Assembly (NCBI GenBank): GCA_048013815.1
Contig: CM106586.1
Span: forward strand, 21,824,001-21,888,000
Origin: Setoptus koraiensis
Taxonomy: Eukaryota > Arthropoda
Direction of reading: 5' to 3'
DNA length: 64,000 bases
The notes below the pieces were generated by a model. The model searched no databases. It was not told where the DNA came from and worked only from the letters and a program-made list of their open reading frames with translations. Of the stretch, positions 47,906 through 59,082 are shown piece after piece. How positions within the stretch are numbered: position 1 is the first letter of the stretch; each line of letters starts with the position of its first letter. Made by a program: the position numbers and the translations under genes.

Positions 47906-49161
47906 ATAATACTCAAATATGCAAAGGTCGTGCTCGCAATACCCAGACGCCCGATATGCCGCCAGGGCAACTGTGCCGGGGGTAGCGAGCGGTACCCTTG
48001 GTTTTAATCGATGCTGCTGGCTCGGCCGCTGGACAGTGTGGCGTTCGTGAGTCGGGCCAGCGCAACGAGATTAGTTGTAACACTGGCAGCGCTGGCCGGA
48101 CTGGCAATGCTCACAATACGGGTAGCTCGCACAACGCACAACAAGACAACAAATTGAGCCGACCGACCGACCATTTACAGGTAGAGACACAGTTTACAGG
48201 TAGACACACTCAGGTATGCAGTGTATGCAAAGCAGCGAAACAACAACAACGAGCGCTCAGTTGTCGCAAGTTGCGCTGGTCAAGTTCATTATTATTATTA
48301 TTACAATATTACTGGCCAGCGCGGCGGCGGCGGCATTATTATTGCGCAACGCCGGCCAGACACTGACAAGTGCAAGGCATCTCATGAGTGCTCACGCCTC
48401 ATTAATGTGATTACGTAATGGCGATGGCGGCATCAATATATAATATATGTGCGCTCATGAGCAGTCGAGCCGACGACGACAGCGGCACCAGCAACGACGA
48501 CGACAACAACTCGCCCGATCGCCAATGACCAGACGGCCAACGGAGACAACTATTGCGCAACATGCCGATACTCATTGATCGGCGCTGTCGTTGTGTCGCC
48601 GGCGACAGAGTGTGTGTGCGTGTGTGTGTGCGTTGCACCTGTCGCGGCGCCGACGACTCGCCGTGCCAGTGGCGGCCAATGGCTCAGCAAGTTGCCGGCA
48701 CTGATGCAGTTGCGAGCCGGCGAGTCACTGCAAGCGGCCGATTGATGCCGACGTGGAAGTAACAAGTTGCGGTCAAATGTTGCCGCTTACGTCATCATCG
48801 GTGTGTGTGTGTGTGCGTTGCGTAACAAGCAAACAAATGGCATAAACAGCAGCGACGAGCCAGCGACGAGCCGACGACGAGCAGCAAAAACAAGTTGTTG
48901 TTGTTGTCGTTGTTGTGCGCCAACAACGGCGTCTACTCGCTTGATTGCCGGACCACCCCTATAAACTTCTCAGAGACAAACGGCCAAACAGGTGAGCTGC
49001 TTGCGCGGCAAGTTTCACAACAACTTGCCAGTCAGCTAACGAGCTACAACGCAAATGACACAACGACAAGTGACATTTGCAACACACACACACACACTGT
49101 TGGAAATGGCGACAGAGTTGCTGTGGCACATTATAGGACAATTGTGCACAATTGTCAAGCT

Positions 49162-49221
<60 letters not shown>
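49162..49221. repeat. (GTC)20 perfect triplet repeat
   Basis: Twenty uninterrupted GTC units (GAC on the other strand). Each unit junction contains a CpG. All open frames across it are single-residue runs without meaning. Confidence 0.97.
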
Positions 49222-49223
<2 letters not shown>

Positions 49224-49890
49224 GACACACGACGTAACCATGACAACTATATGCGGATATTTATCATATAGATGAGTGCGACAAATCGCAAAGTTCACCT
49301 GAAATTTAGCGCCTGACGCAACGATCGCGGGAGCGTGCCAGCGCACCTACGCCGCCAGACGGTGACACCGCCGCGCGGTGACGTATTCGGCTAGACTTGC
49401 CACTCGGCAGCCACTCGCCGGCTATGAGTAATAGCGATATCGTCACTCGAGGCTCCCATCGATCATGACTGATATGCCCCGCGTTTCTGCGTATTTCTCT
49501 GCTTGTTTCTCTGCGCGTTTCTCTGCGTGTTTCGCTGCGTATTTCTCTCCAATTCTGCCAGATGATTTCAGGGTCAGACGGGCATCAAGTGACTGCGACG
49601 TCTCTCGTTAGTCGAGTCGCTTGTTTGCTTGCGTCTCGCGCGCTGCCGCAGCTCAGCGCAACCGGCCGCACAAACAGAATCAGTTTGGCGGGCCGGCCAA
49701 ACATCACGACCGACACGACCGGTCAGTTAGTGCCGCTGGCCGGCGGCTGACACTGGCCAGTTGCCGCCACCGGCCAGTTGGTGCGACCAGCCAGTTGGTG
49801 AGACGCCAGTGAAAGTAGATCACATGTTTATTGTGTTGCTGTTGGCAGCCGTCTCCCTCTTTACATCTTCTCCGCTCTCTTCATCCCTGT

Positions 49891-49985
49891 GCCTTCTCTC
49901 GGCTTCTCTCGGCTCGTTTCGGCTTCTCTCGGCTTCTCTCGGCTCGTTTCGGCTTCTCTCGGCTTCTCTCGGGTCGGCTCGTTTC
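49891..49985. repeat. 30-bp tandem repeat, 3 units
   Basis: A 30-bp unit made of GGCTTCTCTC twice followed by GGCTCGTTTC repeats three times, the last copy with a five-base insert. Pyrimidine-rich on this strand. Confidence 0.9.
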
Positions 49986-50324
49986 GGCTCTGTTGGCCGT
50001 TCTCTTGTCGCTCTCTTATCGCCGAGCAAAGGAGCGCCGAACACAAACAGGCGCTCGAGCTGTTCGAGCCGAACGAGTGAGCGAGCAAATATGACGACAG
50101 CGGGGCCACACAGTGGGCCGGCTCGCGGGCCGGCCGCACAGCTTTGGCCGGCCTGCTGTCGCCAGCGGAGCTAGCGGGCGGCCGGTGAAATGCGAGCCGA
50201 GCGTCGTGGGCGCGGCCCGCGGGCCGGCGCAAGCAAGCTGGACAGAGTGGCCGAGTGGCCAAGAATGGACCGAGAACAAGACGAGCTCATCCATCTTGGC
50301 GAGCGCTCGCGTCAGCGTCGCGCC

Positions 50325-50392
50325 GCAGCAACCGCGACAGCGACAACGACAGAGGCAACAGCAGCAACAGCAAAAAACAAGCGACAAACAAA
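50325..50392. repeat. Imperfect CAG/CAA/GAC triplet array
   Basis: Run of CAGCAACAGCGACA-type triplets on the plus strand, the complement of the GTT-type arrays. Confidence 0.8.
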
Positions 50393-51184
50393 GCCGAGAG
50401 ATTGTCGGCGACGAGCAACGTTGCAACAATGCGAGCGGCGAGCGGCCAGCAGCGCACACTAATGACGACGGCTGTTGTTTCTCAACGGGCACGGAATCCA
50501 GATTCGGCCGGCCGGTCGGAATGTGACTCGCCGCTGAGCTTGTTAAATATAGCGAGCGCCATTATAGTGGCGTATGCGTTCGCGGGGACAAGCTCACCTG
50601 AGTTGCAGTGTGTTGCGCAAGTTGCGGCAGAGCCCGAGTTGAGTTGCGGCACAGTGTGATGTGATCTTGAATTGTGGAATAATCTTTTCGGCGCACTTGG
50701 GCGTGCATTATTTCGCCGCTTGCCGCATGCATAATGGCGAGCCTTGTCGCCTGTTCTTTCGCGGCGCTGTTGCGCTCTCTCGCTCGCTCGTCCGTCCGTC
50801 CGCCTGTTCTGTCCGCCTGTTCTGTCCGCCTGTTCTGTCCGCAGCAATCGGCTGCGCGAATCACCTGTGCGAATCACCTGTGCAATTCCAAGAATGTGTG
50901 TAACATACGCGTGAAAAGTGTGTTTGGCTACACACACACACACACACACACTCGCTCACAAACAACAACAGCCACGGCTTACAAAGAATGCGAATGAAGC
51001 GATTTCTCTGCTTGGCATTGGCAAGCTATAATTTGGTGTGCAGCAGCAGCAGCGCCAGCGAGCCAGTTGTCTTGACAACTGTGCGCGCTGGCGCAACTTG
51101 TTTCGCTCTTTGCGCTTTTGGGTTACACTTGCCAAGCTTGCCGATTTATCGTCACAGCCATTCTAATTTGGCTGTCATATTTGG

Positions 51185-51299
51185 TCGCTGTTGTTGCTGT
51201 CGCCGTGGTTGTTGGCGTCGTTGTTGGCGTCGTTGTTGCTGTTGCCGTTGCTGTTGTTGCTGTCGCTGTTGTCGTCGTCGCTGGCTGGCTGGCTGGCTG
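51185..51299. repeat. Imperfect GTT/GTC/GCC triplet array ending in (GGCT)n
   Basis: GTTGTTGGCGTC units repeat, then CTGGCTGGCTGGCTGGCTG closes the array. It faces a CAA-type array 140 bases further on. Confidence 0.85.
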
Positions 51300-51439
51300 T
51301 GATCACTCCGTCGCTCGCCGGCAATATAAAACAAAATTAAATTAACCCGACTCTCGTAGTTAGTTAACAGGTGAATTGTGTGTGTGTGCCGTGAATCGGT
51401 CTGATCATCTATGGAGCAATTGTGACTCGCAAGGCGGCC

Positions 51440-51538
51440 AACAACAACGACAACAACAACAGCCACAACGACGACAACAACAACAGCAACAACGACAGCA
51501 CAACAGCAACAACAGCAACAGCAACAACAACAGCAACC
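51440..51538. repeat. Imperfect CAA/CAG/GAC triplet array
   Basis: About 100 bases of CAACAGCAACGACA-type triplets, inverted relative to the array at 51185-51299. Confidence 0.85.
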
Positions 51539-52027
51539 TGTTCTCCCTTTGTCTTTATGCAAGTGGCAAGTCGCGAGTCGCAAGCGGCAGCAACACAACA
51601 AAGAGCGCACAACAAACGATCTTAGGCGAAGCTGTCAAGTCTGTCGCGCTGTTGTCGCTGCGTTGCGCTGACAAACGCTGGCTGGCTTGTTGTTGTCTCT
51701 GACGTTGTTGCTGTCGCTGTTGCTGTCGCTGTTGGCTTGACATTAACAGCGCACACACACACTCGTTCGTTTGGGTCGCTCGCAAGCCATTATAATAGGT
51801 TTAAATGCATCGAAAGAACAACAAAAGAACTACCATCGATCGTATCACACAACAGCCAGCGACAGCCAGCACAGGTAAACGAATGATAATAAAGGCTCAC
51901 TCTTTTCGCTCAAGGTGAATGGCGTTAATTGTCAATCGGCGCATGATTGTCTGAATGAATATCGTGCATATTTTAAGACAACACTCACAACTCTAAATTA
52001 ATCTCACTGTCTAGCCACCGCTCGCTG

Positions 52028-52075
52028 CCTGGCAAGTGCCGGGCCTGGCAAGTGCCGGGCCTGACTAGTGCCGGG
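52028..52075. repeat. 16-bp tandem repeat, 3 units
   Basis: CCTGGCAAGTGCCGGG occurs twice exactly and once with two changes, head to tail. Confidence 0.93.
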
Positions 52076-52145
52076 CCGGCTGCTCGCTGTGTCGCCCAGT
52101 CACAGCTTGCCAGTGCCACGCTCGATGGGTATTGTAGGCCTGTGA

Positions 52146-52483
52146 CAGGTAGTCACAGGTGGCACAGGTGAGACAGGCACACAAAGGCTGGCTGACAATA
52201 TAGGCTGGCACTTGACTATTAGTCATGATTAGCAGCGACAACTTGACACTTACAAACGACACTCGCTCGGCACAGGTGAGCCGGTGTGAGCCAGTGTGAG
52301 CCAGTGCGACACACAGTGTGAGCCAGTGCGACACACGGCACAGCTCACCTGTTGTCAGCTGTGCGCCGGCGAGCACAAGCGAGCGAGCGCTGCGCACAGG
52401 TGAGCGGTGGCCAGTCGGCGAGCCAGTGCAAGAGTCAGCTGACAACTTGTGAGCGACAACAACTGGCTTGTCATTAATCAAAC

Positions 52484-52515
<32 letters not shown>

Positions 52516-52523
52516 CTCACCTG
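52146..52523. promoter_or_regulatory. CAGGTG E-box cluster upstream of disco
   Basis: Six CAGGTG/CACCTG sites (52156, 52165, 52273, 52346, 52397, 52518), two CAGCTG sites (52356, 52436) and a CAGGTAG heptamer (52146-52152) fall within 378 bases. CAGGTG is bound by Snail/Scratch/ZEB-type repressors and some bHLH factors, and CAGGTAG by insect Zelda. Part of the enrichment comes from local duplication of a GTGAGCCAGTG unit. Regulatory role is inferred. Confidence 0.4.
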
Positions 52524-54058
52524 TGCTCTATAATGATACGCAATATAGTGACCTTTTGCCTGTCAGCTCGTTAGCTGTGTGTCATGCAGTGTCGCACTGC
52601 CAGTGTGTGTGTGTGTGTCGTGCGCTAACGACAACCACGGTGACAACTGCACTGGCTGACAGTTGTTGTTGTTGTTGTTGCTATAGGATCGCTGTTTAAT
52701 TTGGTTATGTCATGTTATCGCTGTCACTGTCCGCCGACACACACACAAACAAACACCGACACCGACACAAACACTGACACTGACACTGCTGGCAGCTGGT
52801 GCAGCCATTGTCGCCGACCATATGATATTGACAATTCGAGTGGGCCGCGCTCGCTCGCACACACACACACACACGACCGACACGACTGGCCGCGCAAATC
52901 GACACACGTCACACGGTTAGACAGTTAGACGGTTAGACAGGGGGCGAGCACGAGCAAGAGTCGAGTAATTGGGCTCTCGCTCGACTGAAGCCAGCGATTA
53001 ATTGGACAAGGCGCAAGCAACCGGCTGTCAATTTATCATTATTGATTGTCGCCTGGCTGCCAGTGTCAATAATTGTTTTGACAGAGCTGTTTGCAAATCG
53101 AGCGACTTGACATTTGTCCCGTTTCTGTTCGCCTTTTCCCCTTCGGCCGCGTCCGTCGACTGTTTCAAGGTTGCCGGCCACCGCGCGCCCGACTGCGCGA
53201 CTACCCGACCAGCCGACTACCCGCGCGCCCGACTGCCCGACTACCCGCGGACCTGACTAGCCGAACGCCCGATGACCCGCAAATTGGCGGCGCTCATCCG
53301 CAAACCGCAAAAATACGGTCATCGGAAAAAGCGCAAAAATACAGCCAAAGCGCAGAAATGCAGCGATGCAGCCGCGCAGTAATGCAGTGGTGAGCGCCAC
53401 TGTCACTGGCATAATCGAGTGGCAAACACATATAAATATGTCGAGCAATTTGCCGGCAGCGGGAACTCAATTGCGATCAGGTGATAATGCGAGCGACAAT
53501 GGCCAGTTGACGTGTCAAATTAAACACATTCCATTTCGCTGGCCGTTTCATTTGCGGCGCTGCTGTCTGCGGGCCGTCAGCGGGCCAAAGCGAGCGAGAC
53601 TTTCGCCAGGAATGCCCACGGCCCGGCGGCCCGGCAGCCCGGCGGCCGCAGCCCGGCGCGGCCACAACAACGCGAGCGAGAGCAGATGAAATGGTTGCCA
53701 TTATCAAGGTGGTTCAACTCGACTGTTTGTTTGCTCGCTGGCACTCGCCGTGACCCCCAGCATCACTGGCCAAACTGGTCTGGCGGCGGCCGAATGTCAT
53801 TGTGTGTCGCTGAGTGCGTCAATTGTCAGTTTGCGGGTCACTCAGCGCGGACAGCGCGCACTCGTCGGGCAGCTCGGGCGACTTGCAAAACTCGCACAAC
53901 TCGCACAAGCAATCGAAATGGGGAATTCGCTCGTCGAATCGCCAATCGAACGGCGTCGTTTCGACAGGCCGCGAGCCGCCAACGAGGAAAGTAAAGCGAC
54001 CCATTGCGACTAAATTATCGGCCTGTGCTATTAAACACTCTCGCATTGTCAGCTGCAT

Positions 54059-54187
54059 GTTGTGGTTGTCGCGGCAGTTGTTGTCGTTGTTGTTGCTGTT
54101 GTCGCTGTGGTTGTTGTTGTTGTTGCCGTTGTTGCTGTGGTTGTTGCTGCTGTTGTTGCCGTTGTTGTCGTTGTGGTTGCTGGTGTC
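54059..54187. repeat. Imperfect GTT/GCT/GCC triplet array
   Basis: About 130 bases of GTTGTTGCTGTTGTCGCTGTG-like triplets. Open frames in all six phases result from it. Confidence 0.85.
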
Positions 54188-54391
54188 GGCCGTTGTGGAA
54201 ACTTGTTGAAACATTGTAGCGACTCGCAAAAAGAGCCAATCGATTTGGCTGTGCCCAAGTCACCATTGTCGTCATTAATTGTCAATTAATGATGGATCGA
54301 TCAAGTAATTGTTGGCTGTTGGCTGTTGTCGTCGCGACTCGATCGCGACTAGCGAGCAGCCAGTCGGCAGTCGCGACAGCGCCGCTCGCTC

Positions 54392-54446
54392 TCGCAACCG
54401 GCTCGCAACCGGCTCGCAACCGGCTCGCAACCGGCTCGCAACCGGC
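54392..54446. repeat. 11-bp tandem repeat, 5 units
   Basis: CGGCTCGCAAC repeats about five times head to tail. Confidence 0.92.
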
Positions 54447-54570
54447 GGCCCGCCAGAGCGACAGCGCCCGCCAATCCGTTTAAGCTGCCACTATTTGTTG
54501 TCGATCGTCGCTGTCAGTGTCTGACACTGTCAGCCTGACACTGTCGCTCGCAGCGCAAACAGCCCACTAC

Positions 54571-54632
54571 ATATTTATATATATATATATTATAAAATAT
54601 ATATAGTATAAAATATATATAATATGAAATAT
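54571..54632. repeat. AT-rich island in GC-rich DNA
   Basis: About 60 bases of TATATA and TATAAAATATATAT units with sharp borders to GC-rich flanks. Confidence 0.85.
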
Positions 54633-54788
54633 TTGCCAGTATATATAATGGTCGTGATTGCTCACGACAGCGCCAAACACCCAGCGCCATTCTGTTTGGT
54701 TAGGCCACATTGACTGCGACGAGCGCCAGGTGAGCGCGTGTTCTCTAATTATCGTCATCGATCAACTTGTGTCATTCGAATCGCGATT

Positions 54789-54864
54789 CGAGACTCTCAG
54801 CGTCGCAGCGAGTTCGCGACTCAGAGACGCAGCGAATTCGAGACTCAGCGTCGCAGCGAATTCG
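54789..54864. repeat. About 25-bp tandem repeat, 3 units
   Basis: AGACTCAGCGTCGCAGCG followed by AATTCG or a close variant repeats three times. Confidence 0.8.
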
Positions 54865-56370
54865 CGTCGAGTGTGCGAGCGCTCGAGCCTCCGAACGCTC
54901 GAGAGCAATCAACTCACTTTTGCTTATCTCTCTGGCTGTCGCTGGCACTCGCTTACCTATATTCATGTCGGCGCGATCTGGCACTAATTCATCTAACGCG
55001 CTGCCACAGCTATAAAAAGACACTTGTTGTTGTTGTTGTCGCTTTTGTTTGTCGTCTGCTAATCTCTGGCTGTCATTGTAACTCGGATTTGGCTTACAGG
55101 GGGCGCACAAAAGCGCAAGGTGTGCGCTTTTGATTGCGCGCCCTGCCAGCGCGACGCGCAATCAAATAAAACACGACACGACAAAACCTTTGAGAGTGCC
55201 TTTTGTCAGCCACAGTCAGTCAGTCAGTTTTATCTGCCAGCTCGATCTGTTAGTTTTGTCAGCCAGCCAAAAGAGAGAAAAGAATCGAGTTAGCGAGCGA
55301 AAATCTAATTAGTGTCGCCCACGTAACGCGCATTATTATTATTATGTTGTTACTATTATTTTGGATATTATTTTTGCTGGGCCGGACGGCGATACCCGCG
55401 CTTGCAGCCGGCCCACAACTCGCACAACCAATCGAAATGGCAACCGAGCGAGCGGGGCGCGGCCAGGCCCACAAGCCGGTCGGCGGTGCCGGGCCGGCAG
55501 GTGAGCTGGTGGCGGCGGCCCAAATGAGCGTATCACTGGCGGCCCAATCGATTGCTGGCCGGCCCGACAATGGTTGCCAGCGCGACACTCGCTCTTGGCC
55601 GGCCTGACTTGTCGCGCTGCCGAGTCAGCTGGCCGACCGGCTGACTGGTCGACTGGCCGACTGGTCGACTGGTCGATTGGGCAGCTCGAAGCGGCCGCTG
55701 CGAATCGGCGGCTTCGATCGGCGCTGACCGAGCGACACAACGAGCCGGCGAGCCAGCGAAAGAACGAGCCAGCGAGCCAACGAGACGGCGAAAGAACGAG
55801 CGAAGAACGGCCCTCGGAACGGGCGAAAGAACAAAGTTATTGTATCACTGGACGCATTGTTGTTGTTGCCGCTCGTACGTGTGACGCAAGCGGCCGGCCA
55901 AAGTCACCTGTAGTGTGTCAGGCTGATGCGGTCAGCCTTGACCGCACGGCCGCATCACGATTTATCCTTTGGCCAGCTCGTTGTGTGTCTTTTCGACGGC
56001 CGTGTGTCCCTTTCTGTCTCTACAATCTTTTAGTGTGTGTGTGTGTGTGTGTCGGTATCGCCAGGTATCACATCGATTGTTCGTTAGATTGTATCGAATT
56101 GTCGATTGCGCGATTAGATCGACAATTCCGAGCCGAGCGCCGTAAGAACAACAATGGAGCGCGTTTGTGTGCCTGTTGTGGCCTTAGTTTGTCCGACTGG
56201 CGCTCGTTGGCCACTCGCAACTGGCCAGTTCGAGGCGGCCGTTCGAAGCCCGTCGATCGGTGCGACTGTCCGGCGGCCGCAACAGCGACACAGCGCTTGA
56301 CAAAAGAATGCGCGGGGTGCCCATTCTTCGCTGGTGGCGCTGGTGTCGCCGCGCAAGAGACACTTGCCGA

Positions 56371-56442
56371 CCGAGTGGCCAACCGAGTGGCCAACCGAGT
56401 GGCCAACCGAGTGGCCAACCGAATGGCCAACCGAGTGGCCGG
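56371..56442. repeat. 12-bp tandem repeat, 6 units
   Basis: CCGAGTGGCCAA occurs four times exactly, then with one change, then as CCGAGTGGCCGG. Each unit holds TGGCC. Confidence 0.95.
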
Positions 56443-56580
56443 CCCGGCAAGCCAACGCAGCGGCCCGACAGCGCTAATGCGAACGCTTTTCCATTATTTA
56501 TCCATATCAATGTCCAAATCTAATTCGACACACACATTGAATTGTCCAGCGCCGCCAGTGGCGCTGCGCTGGCCAGAGCG

Positions 56581-56644
56581 TGCATAAAAATGTATAAAAA
56601 TATATAAAATAAAATAAAACGAAATGAAATAAAGTAAAAATTTG
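56581..56644. repeat. A-rich tract in GC-rich DNA
   Basis: AAATA and ATAAAA units make an asymmetric A-rich strand of about 60 bases with GC-rich flanks. Confidence 0.8.
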
Positions 56645-57726
56645 CCAAAGTGCAATAGACAAAGACCGCTGGCCAGCACACGACAATCGCACCGCCAATT
56701 GGACAGGTGAGCAAGTACGCGCACCGCTGATTAATCGAGCGGCAGCGCCAGAAGGTTGAATAAACTCACTGACACACAACAGGTTCACCTGACACTCGCG
56801 GAACGGGGTACGGCGGCCGCGCGGCCGCGCGGCGACATCGCGCGGCACCAGCGAGCCCATAGTTGAGCGCGCCGTCCGGCCAGCGCCCTGTCCGCTCTCG
56901 TTCGGGCCGCGCTCGCCCACTCTAGTTCGGACCGCACCCGAGCAGCCAAGGGAAGCCAGTGAATCGAGTGAATTGGGCGAATCGAGCCTCGTCCCTGAGC
57001 GTTTGCTCGGTCGCAGCCCGACCGCCGCTGGCGTGTCAGGGCGGGCAGGCAGGCGGCGCGGCAGCGCACCCCGTCGGGCCGGGCGTGGCGGCGGTTCCAT
57101 GGCGCTGCGGCGCGTTAGCTCAGCACGAGGCCTCCGCTGCGTGTGTGTGTGTGTGTGTGTCGACGGTGCATGATGGATGTGGTTGCGATGGAAACGTCGT
57201 CGTCGTCGCTCTGGCACAACAACAACAACGACGCCGGCAAGCGGCCAACCGACGGCACTCGTTTCGCTCGCTGTTATGGACACAAGGACAAGGACAGTCT
57301 TTCTTTTTTTATCCAATTCGCTCTCTGTGTGCGCGATTCGATTCGACGTTCTTTTCTTCTCTGGCCTGCGACTCGCTGGCCAGCGAACTGCGGCCTGCGA
57401 GCTGCGAGCTGCGAACTGCGAACTGCGAACTGCGGCCTGCGAACGGCGAACGCTAGCCAGCCCAGAGAAGGAGAGACAAATATTCGTTCTTTTTGTTTCG
57501 GCTGCCCCCTCGCCAATGGATGCTGACAATCGGCGGCGGCGGCGCTGTTGTGGCGATTGTGCGATTGTCAGGCCTCGATGGTGCAACAGGTTGGTCACAT
57601 TTAAATGGCGCTCAAATCGATCATTAGATCGATTAGTTCGCCTCGATTGCGCAGCATTCAAATTTCGCAAATTTGCTTACACTTGTCGGCTCGCACGGTC
57701 CAAGTTGTCCGCCAACTTGTCGCTGT

Positions 57727-57744
57727 TGGCCGGCCGGCCGGCCA
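57727..57744. repeat. 18-bp GGCC palindrome
   Basis: TGGCCGGCCGGCCGGCCA is its own reverse complement. The same 18 bases recur at 63476-63493, and a 16-bp relative is at 46370-46385. Confidence 0.9.
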
Positions 57745-57861
57745 GACCAGTTCGGGCCAGTGCGGCCTTACGCTGCCCGCGGCCTTACGCTGCCCGCTGG
57801 CCGGACAGCGAGTCACAGCGGCGGCGCTAATAGCGCACCGCGGTATGCGCCGCCATTGTGA

Positions 57862-57880
57862 CGCTCACAATTTGTGAGCG
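57862..57880. repeat. Palindrome CGCTCACAA/TTGTGAGCG
   Basis: Nine-base arms separated by one base, flanked by a direct repeat of CATTGTGACGCTCAC (about 57854 and 57890). Confidence 0.8.
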
Positions 57881-58931
57881 CTCATGTGTCATTGTGACGC
57901 TCACCTGTCGTGGCGCATCGCTCGCTTGACCGTCACCTATGGAAATTGCGGCTCGCTTGCGCCGCAAGTCGCACAGGCGAGTGACACGGTTTTTATTCTT
58001 GTTTTTGTCATTCTTTCTGGCGTTCTCGGCAGCGTATTCGCCGGCCAAAAGTTGCCAAATGTGCCCATATTTCGCGCCGGCCGTTGTGGCGCAGTTTGGC
58101 GCAGTTCGCGAGCGTGTGCCCACTGGACAACCGGCACCACCGGCACAGTTGGCACATTCGGCGCGGTCGGCCGCTGGCGACTGCCAGCGGGCAGTCGGCC
58201 GATTGTCACGTCGCGATTGCGCTGAACCCGCTGTGCCGAACAATATCCATTATGACAACCGGGCAGCGCATAGGCCTTACAGGTGCCAGGCGACAACTGG
58301 AGCAAGCGCCGAGATGCGGCCGCGACTCGAGCTGTGCCACTCGGCTGCGCGCCCTGTGCGCGACTTGTCGCCCGTCGGGCCGGTCAGCGCCGCCGCGGCC
58401 AGTGGACGGTCGGCGCCGTGGCCAGCGGACGGTCGGCGGCGGCCGTCGAACGGGGCGATTCATTTCGTTTTGTCCTATAATTGTCACCAATTGCGGCGCA
58501 ACCATCCATCACGGCAACAAGTTATGTGTCAAATGTGCGGCCAGTGCGCGCTCAATCGGATAATTGTGCAATTGGAATCATTCGAAGCGAACCGAAACGA
58601 AACGAGATCATTTAGTCGCTCGTTTGTTATCATTTGTTTGTCTTGCTCGGTGTGGTCACACAAGAATTAACCAGCAAACATGTCAGGTCAAGCGCATCAA
58701 ACGATGCGAGCGCCATTTATGGCCAGCGCTCGCTGTGCGCTATGCTCTCATGTGTGTGTGTTTATGTAACCCGGCGCCGGCCCGCAAACTGCTCTGCGGC
58801 AAACAGTCGCCCTGGTTACACTGGCCCGGCGCTGCCCGGCGCCGGCCCGACAAAGACAATCGCGCGACCACAAGCGAGGCGACACATCGTTTTGCATGCA
58901 CTTGTCGCCTTTATTGTCCTTTATCGTCCCA

Positions 58932-59082
58932 TGTCGCTGTTGCCGCCGCGGTCGCCGTTGTTGCCGCGGTTGCCGCTGTTGTTGTTGTTGCTGTTGCTGC
59001 TGTGGTTGCCGCTGTTGTTGCTGTTGTTGCCGTTGTTGCCGTTGATGCCGCTGATGCGGTTGTTGCTGTTGTGCTGTGGTTG
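58932..59082. repeat. Imperfect GTT/GCC/GCT triplet array
   Basis: About 150 bases, the longest of the cryptic triplet arrays, with GTTGCCGCTGTTGTTGCTGT-like units. Confidence 0.85.

Noticed and set aside
55574-57670. Long open frames of about 340 and 390 codons on opposite strands in the GC-rich region
   Set aside because: They overlap, are Arg/Ala/Ser-biased, contain no domain or periodic conservation, and run through tandem repeats. GC-rich DNA has few chance stops.
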